The notes: a model not told the origin generated them from the letters alone. DNA of 64,000 bases from Zygnema circumcarinatum (GCA_037447605.1 CM074805.1:2703404-2767403), one strand, 5' to 3'. Positions 47,252 through 58,836 are shown, counted from the first letter of the stretch. Program-made: numbers and translations.

Positions 47252-48582
47252 GAATGCAGCAGCAAAAAAGAAAATGAATGCTGCAACAGTAGCAGAAAAA
47301 GCAGCAGCAGAAAAAGCAGCAACAGAAAAAGCAGCGGCAGCAGAAGCAGCAGCAGAAAGGACAACAGCAGCACCAGCACCAGCAGCACAGCAATAGCAGC
47401 AGCAGCAAAAAAAGAAGCAGCAGCAGCAGCAACAGCAACACAGCAACAACAACACAACAACACAACAACACAACAACAGCAGAAAAAGAAGCAGCAAAAA
47501 AAACATCAGAAAAAAAAAGCAATAAAAAAGCACCAGCAGCACTAGCAGCAACAGAACAACAATAGCAGCAGCAGCAGAGAATGAAGCAACAACAAAAGCA
47601 ACAGAAAAAGAAGCAGTAAAAAAAACAGCAGCAGCAGCAGCAGCAGAACAACAATAGCAACAGCAACAGGAAAAGAAACAGCAAAAAATGCAACAGAAAA
47701 AGAAGCAGTAAAAAGAGCAGTAGCAGAAAAAGAAGCAAAAGCAGCAGAAGTAGCAGACAAGAAGCAGCAAAAAAAGTAGGAGCACCAGCAGTGGCAGCAG
47801 CAGCAGCAAAAAAAGCAGCGGCAGCAGCAGAAAGACGGCAGGAGCAACAACAGCAGCAGCAGCAACAGCACAACAATAGCAAAACCAGCTGAAAAAGAAG
47901 CAGCAGCAGAAGCAGAGAAAGAAGGAGCACTAAAAGCAGCTGGTGCAGCAGCAGGGGCAGCAGCAGAAAAAGCAGCAGCAGCCTCAGAAAACGAAGCAGC
48001 GAGAAAAGCAGCAGCAGCAGCAGGAGCAGCAACAGAAAGAGCAACAAGGGAGACCAGGGAGGCATGGGCCAGGCCGAGGGAGGCAGGGGCAGAGTGGCAC
48101 AGGCGGGGAGAATGTGGGAGAGATAACAGGGCGAGAGTGATAGAGGGAGATAGCAAGAGAGAGAGAAAGGGGGAACAGAGAGGGAGAGACGAGGGAGACA
48201 GCAACAGAGGGGAATAGAGAGGGAGTACCTCTTCGCCTTGGCGTCTTCGCTCACCGCTCTCCCGTGGTGCTCACAGTCGCCGGAAAGAGGGCGCTGGTCA
48301 AGGTCTGACTCCCCCTATTGTATCATCCAACACGGGGTCAAGTGCTATTGGACTGTGAACAAAGCTTGGACTTTCGCCATCGGTCCGTTCCATTCCTCTC
48401 CAGCGCGGCCGGTCCTCAGCCTCCCGCGTGCTGACGGCCCTTCCTTCAACGAAGCCGTCGCGAGACAGCGAGTGTGCACTCCGCACGCCCCTAAATCGAA
48501 CATGCGGGCATGGCGTGGCATGGCATGGCCTGGCCGTGGCGTGGCATGGCATGGCCTGGCCGTGGCGTGGCATGGCATGGCC
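47252..48582 (+). repeat. 1.33-kb duplicated segment, right copy
   Basis: Second copy of 45911-47241, starting at the first base after the gap with GAATGCAGCAGC and running into the 26-bp minisatellite. The left copy stops inside the same minisatellite. Confidence 0.9.
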
Positions 48583-48762
48583 TGGCCGTGGCGTGGCATG
48601 GCATGGCCTGGCCGTGGCGTGGCATGGCATGGCCTGGCCGTGGCGTGGCATGGCATGGCCTGGCCGTGGCGTGGCATGGCATGGCCTGGCCGTGGCGTGG
48701 CATGGCATGGCCTGGCCGTGGCGTGGCATGGCATGGCCTGGCCGTGGCGTGGCATGGCATCC
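48508..48762 (+). repeat. 26-bp minisatellite built of TGGC pentamers
   Basis: About nine to ten near-perfect copies of a 26-base unit made of GTGGC twice, ATGGC twice and CTGGCC. It reads open in all six frames, which explains the long repetitive frames on both strands here. The same ATGGC unit occurs as a short run near 41164 in a PC-esterase intron. Confidence 0.92.
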
Positions 48763-49040
48763 AGGCGGCGAGGCCACCGCTCAACGCTGTCAGCCGACAG
48801 GCTGGCCGTACGGTACTGGCAGTGTACGAAACCGTACAGATGGTAGGAAGAGGGTCAGGGACAGGGTCTCAGAGACGCTAGCGGTGGGCCGGGAAACGGG
48901 CGGCCCTGGCCCTGGCTCGGCACCTCGCGGGGCAGCTATAGTCGTAGCCATAGCGGCTGACTCTGCTGTCAGGAAGCGTCGCTTCGGCTTTCTTCTCCGT
49001 GAAGGGTAGAAGAAGCGGGCAAGTGGCCGGGAACGCAGCC
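48763..49040. promoter_or_regulatory. Upstream region of the small membrane protein gene
   Basis: Unique sequence between the minisatellite and the ATG at 49041, with GTAC elements (GGCCGTACGGTACTGG and a CCGTACAG) about 220 bp upstream. The region is GC-rich and may contain the transcription start. Confidence 0.3.
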
Positions 49041-49199
49041 ATGGCGCGGTCCAACATGAAGAAAGTGAACCTTTTGGCGATCGCCAGCCTTAGAGACTTG
49101 CCCAAGGAATGGGTGCCTTTCCTCGTCTTCCTCATCTTTCTCGCGTACATCGCCTACTTTTTAAGCATCAACCAGGACGTGGACCGTCCTTCTCACTGA
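49041..49199 (+). CDS. Small single-pass membrane protein candidate (52 aa)
   Basis: Uninterrupted frame of 52 codons starting in a strong plant context (GCAGCCATGGCG) and ending TGA at 49199. The protein begins MARSNMKKVNLLAIASLRDL and has one hydrophobic segment (about residues 24-43, VPFLVFLIFLAYIAYFLSI). It ends in a short acidic/basic tail, DVDRPSH. I do not recognise the family. The N-terminus is positively charged and the segment follows it closely, as in small organellar or ER membrane proteins. A start 14 codons upstream (48999) is possible. The codon choice and start context look genic, unlike the repeat-driven frames to the left. An AT-rich 3' region follows. Confidence 0.5.
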   Translation: MARSNMKKVNLLAIASLRDLPKEWVPFLVFLIFLAYIAYFLSINQDVDRPSH

Positions 49200-52100
49200 G
49201 ATTTTGGGCAGTGTCTCCGTGCTGGTGTCTCTTGGGCGAAGGGAGCTATGGTAGACTTGTATGGACGCAAGGGAAATTTTTCCTTGATATTTGATGGGAT
49301 TCGTCTTTTGGCATCTGCGGGACCATTGTCTCTGAGGTAAATGGTCTCTGGATTCGATTACTTGCATGGCGTTCGCTTCACTGCATGCAACTTGGCATGT
49401 CCTATTCGTCGATTGTCGTCTGTCGTGGATAGTTTGTGGATCTTAAGATGCTGTGAATCAGATTATGCATAAAATTCTTATTGAATTTTCTGCGTGTTTT
49501 ATGTTGTCGACCAGTTATAGTTTGTCCAGTTGTTTAGCTGTTGTGACTAAGTTATAAATTAATCTGCTGAGATTCCTGCATTGGAATTTGGTGATTATTT
49601 GGAACTTGATACCTGCGCCCATGTGCGCAGGTGATGTACAGATAAAGCCGCTGCCTAGCTCTGCGAATTGTTTGACCTAATGTTATCAAACTTACTTGAA
49701 GCACTTCCGCTTGGAGCAGGAGATAAGACTGCAACGTGTGGCAGTGCCCACGGTAGAATTAGCTTATCCTGTTAGAGATGACGCTGCGAACGGGATGATC
49801 TGGTTACTTCTCCTCAGCATCCCTTCCGTTGTTTCGAAGACAAAGCGGGTTATTTATTTGGATAGTGAACACTGGATTTTCTGCAACTAGGAACTGAGGG
49901 CAAGCGATGCATTTCTGTATGTACAGGGAAATTTTACTGCGTGGTTTTGCTCAATCATGTTTGCCTCGTTCTGCTGATCAGCGTTGCAACCTGGAAAACA
50001 GTCAAGCTAGGGAGATTTCTGAGTTCGTTGTTATCTTTGCAGATGCAACGGGTAGGATTGGGAAGCAAATGTATGAAACGGTCATAAAAGTGCAGCGTGT
50101 AGTCCAGTCTTACAGTTGACGAGTTTCAACGTCCAAGTTTATCTTGAAACTTTTGAGAAGTGCTCAAAGCCTCACTGCATTCACGCTGGGAAAAGAAGCA
50201 ACTAATTTTGAAGTGAGTTACAAAGAGCCAGATGTTTTGTTCAAAATGACATGAGCTGCGGAGGAAATTTATCCAAGCCGCATTTCTCTCCCTTGTACAT
50301 TCAGCCGGAAGCCGTAGGGGTGCAGCCCACAAAAGCTGCAACTTTCCTGTGCAGGCCTCGCGTCAGGTCTGCAGATCTGCAGTTTCCCTTTCTGATGCTG
50401 TATGGGGCTTTACTCACTTGAACCTGCCTCTCCGGTAGTGGAGCAGGCAGCCCGCACTGTCCGAATCAACCGAATGCACTGTGCAAAGCGACCCATCCGA
50501 TTGCTGCAGCTACTTAAGTAGCTGTGGCAATGGACAGCACCGACAACTTCAACAGCAATACGAGGAAAGAAAACATGCATGCCAACCTGCGGGATCTTCA
50601 GGGGCTCCGACACAAAGATGTAGATTAAGTAGCGCCCTGTCGAACAAATCAGTTCGTAATGGCTGGTCACTCCTGACGCTAAAATAAGTAGAAATGCGGA
50701 GAAAGAGAGCGTCGTCTACGAGGGCATGGAATAGCGGCCAGAACTTAAGGATTCGTGTTGCAAAGTCTGGTTTACCCAAGTGGAGTAGGACGAGCATGGG
50801 CGGTGCCAACAGGTGGGATGCTTGTACTGCATCCGTCGAGGAGTTTAGTTAGTTCTGACAAGTATCACGCAAGTATGACTTGCCTAAGGTGAGAGAGTTG
50901 CATGCTAATTAGTTGTCATCCTGGTGTTCGGCCGCAGTAGAAAACGTCGTCGAATGTGGCAAAGGTGCCAACCAATGACTTTTGAATCAGTAGCCTTTAC
51001 CAATGGTTGCTTTAAGAGTGAATTCCAATGGTTCACACCAGTGGCAGCGATTGTCTCTGTCCTTGTATGGTTTCATTGTTCAACTTCATTCAACTGGTTG
51101 AATGAAGGCGGAGGCGGAGTGTTGTTTGAACCTCCGCAACGAAGTCATTCAACTCGCTCAACCAGTTGAATAAGTTACATCGAGTGAAATTACATCTGCA
51201 CAGTTGACCACGTCAGCAAAGGTTGAATGAAGTTGAATGGAGTTGGATGGGGTTGACCGAGTTCACTGGAAAAAAAAGAAAGTGAGGCGGAGAGCCTTTT
51301 AAGCCTCCGCAACCGCTTTCAACCTCTTTCTTCCTTCTTTTATTTTCTTCCAACTTCATTCAAGGCAGTTAAATGAAAACCGTCCGCACGTGTGAAACAA
51401 CGTCAGCAAAGTTGACTGAAGTTGAACCATGCAAACGCGCCCATCGCTTGAACCCCCTGCCAACGGTCGGCCAGTCCAATGATTGAGAATGGAACCTCCT
51501 TGTCGCATCTCCGTACCAGAAGCAATCTCGCCCGCCCATTTCCTCCCGACCACGCAACCAACGGTCACCGCCGGCCCAAACTGTGTGGCTGCCCGCCCGG
51601 CCGCCCGCCCGCCTGCCCGCCTGCCTGACACCGTCCCCTTCCCCCCCGTGCGGCGCCCGCCCGGCCCGGCCCTGCGTGGCCCCTTTCCCTGAGACCGCGC
51701 AGTTCCGCCGCCGTCCAACTGTGCGTTCACACGGAACGGGAGCGTTCCATGCCCAGCCATCCAGATCTCCGAATCTCGCGGCGGTGGTTGACCTTGCCGT
51801 CCGTACGGCCCGCCGGGAACCGCTCGGACCTGCCTGGGGAAGTCCAGGGGTTGCCCTCCGCCATCTGTACGGACAACCGTACGGGTTACTGTACAAAGCC
51901 CTGCCCCCCGCCCGCAACCGCCTCGCAACCGCTCCCAGCCGTCGTACGAACGGCCCCCGCCGGGCGGCGCCAGCCGTTGAATCTGCCCCGGCCTGTCAGC
52001 CGATTTCGCGCGCCGTACGGCCGCCCAGCCCCGCGCTGTAGCTGTCCGCCACGTGCGCGTGCGGCCACGGCCGCCCACAGTCCCGCCACCGACACGCGCT

Positions 52101-52439
52101 GTCGGCGGCCCCGCCGGCGCGCCCGCGCGGCTCCACGTGGCGGCTCGCCGCCCGGGGCCGCGCGGGGGAGCGGACCGTCTCGGGAGGGTTTTGGGACGGG
52201 CGAAGCGCGCGGGCGCGGCCAGGCTGGCGGGCCCTCAGGCGGGAGAATCCGCCAGCTGGCGCACTTACGCACTGCCGCCAGCCGCCAGCGGGCGCGCAAG
52301 GGAGTACCAAAAGGAAGGGGAGGGCAGTGCTTTGGGAGGGAGAGGGAGAGAGAGGGAGGGAGAGGGAGGAGGAGGAGGTGGAGGAGGTGAGGGTTGAAGT
52401 GGGAGAGGAGGAGAAGGGCAGCAAAAAACAGAGGAAGCC
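49200..52439. other. Gene-poor spacer with GTTGAATGAA repeats
   Basis: AT-richer DNA to about 51.0 kb, then a repeat zone (51060-51430), then a GC-rich block (51.5-52.3 kb) with many GTAC elements and two G-boxes (about 52047 and 52134) just upstream of the IQ-protein gene. A minus-strand frame at 50549-50809 is open for 86 codons, but I could not join it to other exons or to a family. Confidence 0.45.
51060..51430. repeat. TTCAAC/GTTGAATGAA interspersed repeat with inverted copies
   Basis: Many copies of GTTGAATGAA-like words and their reverse complement, including TTCAACTGGTTGAA, with one pair of GGCGGAGG/CCTCCGC blocks in between. The arrangement resembles a small hairpin-forming element. 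Confidence 0.55.
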
Positions 52440-53487
52440 ATGGAGCAGGGACCAGCCGTGGGGAACGTCATGCTTCCCTTTCCCCGGGCACAGCTCATGG
52501 CAACGCAGGCGGAGCTGCTGCAGACGATTGTGGCGAGGTTGGAGCAGCAGATTGTGGACCTCGAGGCCATGTTCGAGACGGAGGAGGAGCGGAGCTGCTG
52601 CGGGTTTCAGGCGGAGCGCGAGGGAGCACGGTGCTATTTGGGCGACATGCCTCCCTCGTCTCTCTTCACAGTGCGCCTGAGCAAGCGGCAGCTGCTCTGG
52701 CAGCATCAGGCTGCAACAGAGATACAGCGGATTTACCGCGGTCATGCAGTGCGGTCGAAGCTCGCCCGTCGGATTGCATCCGTGCTGCACATCCAACGGT
52801 CGAACTCCCTGTCATCTCTGCCGCGCCATACTCGCAGCCTGTCGATGGCTCCGAGACGCGCCCCTCTCTTCCCCCACCGCCGCACGCAGTCGCATGATCC
52901 CCGCCTTGAGTCATGGAACTACTCCGCCCCTCTCAGGGGCCGGGAGCTGCCTGCTTGTAACCAGAACGCGGAGTCTTCTGTAGTCACTAGCCTGCCGTCT
53001 GCCAGGCCTACAGTGTCGGATAACCCTATGGCTGATATTCGAGCAGCACCAAAGTGCGAGAAGCCTCCTTCGGAGTTCTCAACTGTGACCGTTGTTCCTC
53101 AAGATATGACTCCTTTGCCGCAAACGCTGGCAGTTGATGAACTGCGAAGAAAGCAGCCAGTTATGACACTGGAGGATCAGTGTGCTGTGCGAATTCAGGC
53201 GGCATTTCGGGGATACTGGGTCCGAAAGTCTGTCAGAGCATGGAAGGAGGCCGCATGCAGGATACAGGCAGTGTACCGGGGTCTGAAGGAGCGGAAGCAG
53301 TTCAACGATACATGGGGCAGAATGGTAAGTTTTTCTCTACTATGGTAGTGCGTGTTTGGCTTTGGAACTATGTGTCTGAAGCATGAAGTTTAGCGGAGCC
53401 CTAACGCTTATCCTTACCGCTGTGCAGGCCATGCGACTTTATCCCAAGTTATGTCCACCAAACTCTGTTCGACGGCGACGTGTATGA
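52440..53487 (+). CDS. IQ-motif (calmodulin-binding) protein
   Basis: Complete gene of 314 aa in two exons, 52440-53324 and 53428-53487 (TGA), phase 0 with a GTAAGT donor. The start lies in GAAGCCATGGAG after a GA-rich leader. The N-terminal part is helical (ATQAELLQTIVARLEQQIVD). An IQ motif follows at about residues 91-110 (AATEIQRIYRGHAVRSKLAR), then a Ser/Pro/Arg-rich linker, and two further IQ motifs near the C-terminus (AVRIQAAFRGYWVRK and ACRIQAVYRGLKERK). The tail is short and basic (VRRRRV). IQ motifs bind calmodulin or calmodulin-like proteins, often calcium-free. I see no IQ67 (IQD) spacing and no BAG domain, so the subfamily is open. It could scaffold calmodulin on microtubules or the cell cortex, as IQD proteins do, but that is inference. 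Confidence 0.75.
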
Positions 53488-55160
53488 TAGGAAGCCTGGC
53501 CGTTTTTCCAGATGGTGTTCTCTAGGATAGAGTGACGGCAAGGAGCAATCCAAGCTCAAGCAACCTTAGTTAAGCTCAGAGGCTTGGAAGTCAGAATTTA
53601 GGTTCAAGCATTGTAGATATAGACATGCGGGATGTAGGATATAGGGCTTGTATACGTAGTTACCTAGGTTCATTCCATATACTCAGCCGGTTTTAGACCA
53701 TTCCCTGTTGAATGTTGGAATGATTTTCTCTCCAATATGTTGCCTTCGTGAATTATGATGTGGATCTAAGCCACAAAGAAACTTTCTTGTGAATCTTGCT
53801 TTGGAAGCGTGAACTCATCAAAATGATTGGTGTTGTCTCGTGCCCATGTGTTGTGAAAACTTCGTGAACTTTTTACGTCGGTCAATGACGTAAAAGTGGT
53901 TCTTTTTACTCGTGACACTGGTCGGACTCTATCCTGATATGTTCAATGCCCTTTCTGCTTTCCTTTGTTGCCAATGTGTCCCTCTCGACCAGTAGCGCAC
54001 TCTGTCCTCACTTGTTTTCATGGTCAGCCATGCATGATGCCCCTACTAGCAAGCGTCAAACACAGAGAGTAACTTCCTCGATAATGCTCTCGAAGGCAGC
54101 TTTGAATAGGAACAAAGTAGACTCATTTGGCTGCTTCATGTTCCCAGTTGTTCATTTTATAGAACCTGGAAAAACGTAACCAAACCTATACGCCTGCATA
54201 CTGAAGATATGACGGTAAAACTGCTGATGGTGACCCCTCTTTCTCACAGCGGGTAAATCTGTGGCGAGAAAGCCTTCTCCACTGCTGATTGCTTGTCTGG
54301 ACCTGAACTATGTTCCATTGCTTTAAGCTCTTGACTGAACCAACCTCGGCTACCATGGCGCCGACGGGGCACCCTGTTGCATCACGGAGGCCCGCCCTAA
54401 GGTCATATTTACCCACAGTCGTCGTCCCTGCTCGCTACTTATTGCTGGACTGCAAGGAGCAGTCACTACGTGGAGTGGTCACGGATTGGCAAAAGATAGT
54501 GGAGGGAGAGAGGAGGGGTGGTGGACGGCACCAGGGCTTCTAGAGGGGAATCACTTCAAGCGTTTTTTTTTTTTAAGAGTATATTTCCGACTCACAGGAA
54601 TTCATCAAACAATAGAACAGTCCGCAGCAGAAAGACTGCATTATATGGAGATGGCATGCTCAGTGCTGTTAGATGTTCGGTTTCTGGGAAGAAGCTGTCT
54701 CCATGTCGAAGTGAACGATCGTTCGTTTTGTGAACAAAGGAAAGGAAAGTGGCATTGATCTCACGATGGCGACGCCATCAAATGTACATGGACAAAAGCA
54801 GCATGGGGAACCACGAGGGACTGGTCGCAAAGGACCTAAGCACAAAAGAAAAAAGCTAAGAGCGGAAAACTGCGCCGTTCGTTCAATTGAATGCCTTGTC
54901 ATACTTCTTTATGCTTCTCTTCTCTCGTTGTAGTACAACACCTCTCCACCGAACGATCTACTCGTACATGTTTCAGGATTCCACACTCGGGAGGTAACAC
55001 TGCCTGTACTATTATGTCCAATGAGGTGTCACTACTAGCACCGTCCCTTCCATTGAAGTTTGCCTCAAGTCCTGGTTTCCTTCGAGGTGTGCCGCCCACC
55101 TTCCGAACGCCACACTGCCGGTATCTCAACTGCAGTCAGCGCACTCGCCTCGTTCCCACT
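53488..55160. other. Spacer downstream of the IQ-protein gene
   Basis: AT-rich DNA without a recognisable gene. It holds a T11 run near 54565, the 14-bp perfect palindrome CGAACGATCGTTCG at about 54714, and one copy of a short repeated sequence (next entry). Confidence 0.5.
54730..54870 (+). repeat. Repeated short open frame, copy 1 (PSNxHGQxQHG)
   Basis: About 65 bp here resemble 57200-57290, including GGCATTGATCTCACGATGG and CCATCAAATGTACATGGAC. Both copies keep an ATG-started frame beginning MATPSNVHGQKQHG here and [14 protein letters not shown] there, followed by a Lys/Arg-rich stretch. It could be an exon fragment captured by a mobile element. The family is unknown. Confidence 0.4.
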
Positions 55161-57194
55161 GCGTTCTCATCTACATCGGCGGTGCCGTGGCGGTACCGTA
55201 CCATGCCGTACAATAGCATACTGTACAGTACTGTACAGTCGGGGGTCCTCATATTTTCCACCCTCTTAAGTGCGTTCCCAAGAAATTCGCCCTGATTTTG
55301 CCGAAACCACTTTTCTGTACGGTTAGTCTGTGTTAGCCGTACTAGCCGTACTAGCTGCAGCAGCCGTTACGGGCTTAAATTTAAACTCTCCGAATCGTCC
55401 CACGAGTGCCGCCGTAAGAGGCGCTCGCTCTCCTCCTCTTCTTCTTGGCTTTGGCTTTGTCTTACTGCTGCAAGCTCATCAGCACGCAAAGCATAGTCGT
55501 CCAAGCTAGTACCATGGAGGAGGAAAATCCAACAGCGAAGGAGGCAGCACCACCACTACGAGCAAGCACCACCGCGGAGGTGCTCAGTGAGACACGAACG
55601 CTCCTACCATCTGGAAGCGACACTCGGATGTCGAACAGGCGAGGCTGCGGCTACGTCTATACGATACGATACGGAATGGTACGATACCGACCGATACGAT
55701 ACGACATGATACGGTACGATATGTACGGACAAACATGAACTCTAACATGATACCGCCCGCCTATTATTGGTAACACGAACCTTATATTTGCAAAATCAAG
55801 ATTTTCTCCCCATATTTGCCAAAAGGAAAATTCTATTCTCACACCTTTTTTGTCTACACACAGGCCTCTTTTCGCCGGGCAGATTTTAAAATAGCACAAA
55901 AAAAGAACACACCTTTCACACCTTCTCACCTTTTTTTTTTCACCTTTTTTTTTTCACCTTTTTTTTCACACCTTTTTGAAATCGATACACACCTTTCTCC
56001 ATCGGGCAGATTTTACCCCTTCTTGTTTTTTTCAAAGAAAAAAATATCGGCCTGCCCGAATCCTCTCGGAGCAGAAGATCCGTCCGCCACGAGATCGTTC
56101 GCGGGTGGCCGTCCTTCACATGTGCAGAAATCATACAATCGTCGATTTTGGCGCAGAATACGTGCCTGACGGCAAGTCAGCTCGGTCCCAGCGACGTAGC
56201 AGTTGAATGCTTCACGTACCGAGCCGGCTCGAGGTCCGTACACAACTCGTACGGTGGCAGCTTCGAGGAAAGTCTAAATTCCTTGGCATTAGAGCTTGAA
56301 CCAATCACCATCTGCCGCGTGCTCTTTGTAGGCGTGGCAAACTGTGATTGGTACAGGCACTCAACTTAAATTATTACGGTTTTTGACTTTCCTCGAAGCT
56401 GCGGGCGTACGCATTTTGTACGGTCCTTTGAGCCGGCTTGGGTGGGACACGTGGGACCGAGCCCGGCTGCCGATCGAACGGTGATCTGCCATGGTGCGAT
56501 CTGCGTAAATATCGACGGCGGAAAATTATTGCACGTGTGAAGGACGGCCATCCGCGAACGATCTCGTGGAGGACGGATCTTCCGCTCCGAGCGGATTCGG
56601 GCAGGCAGATATTTTTTTCTCTGAAAATAAATGATGAGTAAAATCTGCCCGACAGAAAAAGGTCTCACGGCGCTCGGCCGCTCAGGACTAGTAGCGTGTA
56701 TCGATTCCAAAAAGATGTGAAAAAAAAGGTGAGAAAAAAAAGGTGTGAAAGGTGTGTTCCTTTTTGGTTTATTTTAAAATCTGCCCAGCGAAAAGAGGTC
56801 TGTGTGTAGACAAAAATGGTGTGAGAATAGAATTTTCCTTGCCAAAACCATGGCGAAAATATGAGCTACTGTACTGTCAATACCGTACAGTAAGACCCCA
56901 TCATATTTTCCACGGGTAACTCTACTGCACCCCCGCGTTTTGTCTTTCGCACCCCCCTTTTGAAAATTTTGCCTGCCCGTTTGGTTACCCCTTCAGTTTT
57001 GAATATTTCGGGAAAAAATCTTTTTCCCGCCCCTCCCGTCCCCTCCGCTCCCCCCTCTCCCTTCCCCTCCCCTCCCCTCCCCTCCGCTCTCCTCCCTGCC
57101 CTGTCCTCCCCGGCCCTCCCCCCCCGCCCGCTCCTCTCCCCTCCCCTCCTCTTTTTCAGGACATTCCACCCCCCTCGTTTTCTCCATTTCACTA

Positions 57195-57300
57195 TTGACT
57201 TCCAACAATGTGCGACAAAAGAAAAGGGGATTTGCATTGGTCTCAAGATGGTGAGGCCATCAAATAAACATGGACAAAGTCAACATGGGAACCACAAGAA
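57195..57300 (+). repeat. Repeated short open frame, copy 2 (PSNxHGQxQHG)
   Basis: Counterpart of the sequence at 54.73-54.87 kb, here located at the centre of the third inverted repeat, between its pyrimidine and purine tracts. The frame continues into the purine tract and is not credible as an intact gene. Confidence 0.4.
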
Positions 57301-57319
57301 ACTGCAAACCGAGAAGAGG

Positions 57320-57700
57320 AGTGACGAGGAGGGGAGGGCAAGGGAGGGGAAGGGAAGGGAGGGGAGGGGAGCGGGCGGGAGGGGAGGGCCGGGGAGGACA
57401 GGGCAGGGGACGGGAGGGGAGGGGAGGGGAGGGGAGGGGAAGGAGGGAGGGAGGGGAGGGGAGGGGAGGGGAGGGGAGGGGAGGGAGGGAGGGAGGGAGG
57501 GGAGGGGAGGGGAGCGGAGGGAGGGAGGGAGCGGAGGGGAGGGGAGGGAAGGGGAGGAAGGGAGGGGAGGGGAGGGGAGGGAGGGGAGGGGAGGGAGGGG
57601 AGGGCGCGGGCGGGAGGGGAGGGCCGGGGAGGACAGGGCAGGGGGGACGGGAGGGGAGGGGAGGGGCCAAGGGAGGGGGGGGGCGGAGGGGACGGGAGGG
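57320..57700 (+). repeat. GGGGA/GGGA polypurine tract
   Basis: About 380 bp with hardly any pyrimidine on the plus strand, mirrored by the polypyrimidine stretch at 57020-57150. It is capable of G-quadruplex and triplex structures. The reading frames through it are low-complexity Gly/Arg/Glu. Confidence 0.9.
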
Positions 57701-58689
57701 GCGGGAAATTTTTTTCCCGAAATATTCAAAACTGAAGGGGTAACCAAACGGGCAGGCAAAATTTTCAAAAGGGGGGTGCGAAAGACAAAACGCAGGGGTG
57801 CAGTAGAGTTACCCATTTTCCACCTGGTTTTAGCGAATATCCGGCGAAAATATCGTTTTTGGCAAATATTAGGTCTGTGTTACCAATAGACGAGCGGAAT
57901 TATGTTAGAGTTCATGTAGGTTCGTTCGTATCGTATCGTATCGTTTTCTGGTATACCGCATCAAGACCGTATCGTGACATCGCATCGCCGCGAATCCCAT
58001 TACTATGGTGGCTCTCTTTTGCGCGGGTAAAGGGCGGAAAATTGAGAGTTTAAATTGAGCCCGTGAACGCTACTGGGCGTACCAGACGCTAGTACGGATA
58101 GTACCGTATCGGGAGTTTCGCATTGTACCGCACTGCATCGACATCGTGATCTAAGCCAAGAAGAAGGGGAGAAGAGCCAGCCTTCACTTCAAGGCCCGCA
58201 AGCGGAGAATATTATTAGGTGAGTTTTGGCGTGCATAGCGAGCGTAACGGAGCGCGCGCTTCGGGCGGATCCGCCCGCTTCCGCTGTACTTCTTCTGACA
58301 TATGCCTCTTCCGTGGCCGCGCGACCGGGCCGAATCTCGTGAGCCGCCAACTAATGAGAGAGAAGGCGGCGCCACGCTGCTGGCGCCCACGAACGCACAT
58401 TATCCAAATAAAGGCGCACTCGAAACGCCGCCTAAGGCCGCGACATTGCCATTCGCTGACCTATCCGCTCCAAATGAGTCGGGCCAGTTCTCCTCAAGCA
58501 AGGCCAATTCGTGACCGCCAATGCTAAGACTCAAGATCTATTGTCAGCAGCAAGTGAGGACGGGATGCCGCTGATGCTTGTTTGTCTTTTAGTGCTGGGC
58601 TTAGTATTTGGATTTGCCGTGGTGGTTTTGTTGTCTTGTTCTTCTTTCTTCTCTTCTTCCTCTTCGCCACAAAGAATGTGATGCTGGCA

Positions 58690-58745
58690 AGAGAGAGAGA
58701 GAGAGAGAGAGTTCCATGCCATAGATAGAGAGAGAGAGAGAGAAA
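58690..58745. repeat. (GA)n microsatellite, two runs
   Basis: Two (GA)n runs separated by about 20 bp containing TTCCATGCCATAGATA. Confidence 0.9.
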
Positions 58746-58836
58746 GAGTCTTCTTGCCTATAGCATTTAGACGTCCTTATCTCACCAGCTTATAGACAAA
58801 AGATTTCTGAGAAGACAATTTCATTGTAATGACATT

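Larger units (their letters stand above)
55170..58150. mobile_element. Nested inverted-repeat (foldback-like) element
   Basis: Three sets of inverted arms sit inside one another or side by side. Outer: about 55.34-55.81 against 57.84-58.12 kb (for example ACATGAACTCTAACAT on the left and ATGTTAGAGTTCATGT on the right), with an extra insertion in the left arm. Second: about 55.79-56.28 against 56.38-56.87 kb, with GGAAAATTCTATTCTCACAC and its complement and a spacer of about 100 bp bounded by ACCAATCAC/GTGATTGGT. Third: about 56.89-57.13 against 57.60-57.83 kb, with purine/pyrimidine tracts inside. No transposase frame is visible. The arms have diverged, so insertions are not recent. Exact ends were not determined. 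Confidence 0.65.

Noticed and set aside
43037-48254. Very long open frames encoding poly-Leu, Cys, Ala or Gln on both strands
   Set aside because: They follow the CTG/CAG triplet tracts, are open in several frames at once, and show no domain, start context or splice pattern.
48298-49009. Long repetitive frames such as the WHGMAWPWRG and HATPRPGHAMP types
   Set aside because: By-products of the 26-bp minisatellite, which lacks stops in all six frames.
50549-50809. 86-codon minus-strand frame with hydrophobic stretches
   Set aside because: Could not be joined to further exons, and overlapping frames are equally open; possibly a decayed exon.
56960-57889. 309-codon frame across the polypurine tract
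   Set aside because: Low-complexity Gly/Arg/Glu translation of GGGGA repeats within the inverted-repeat element.
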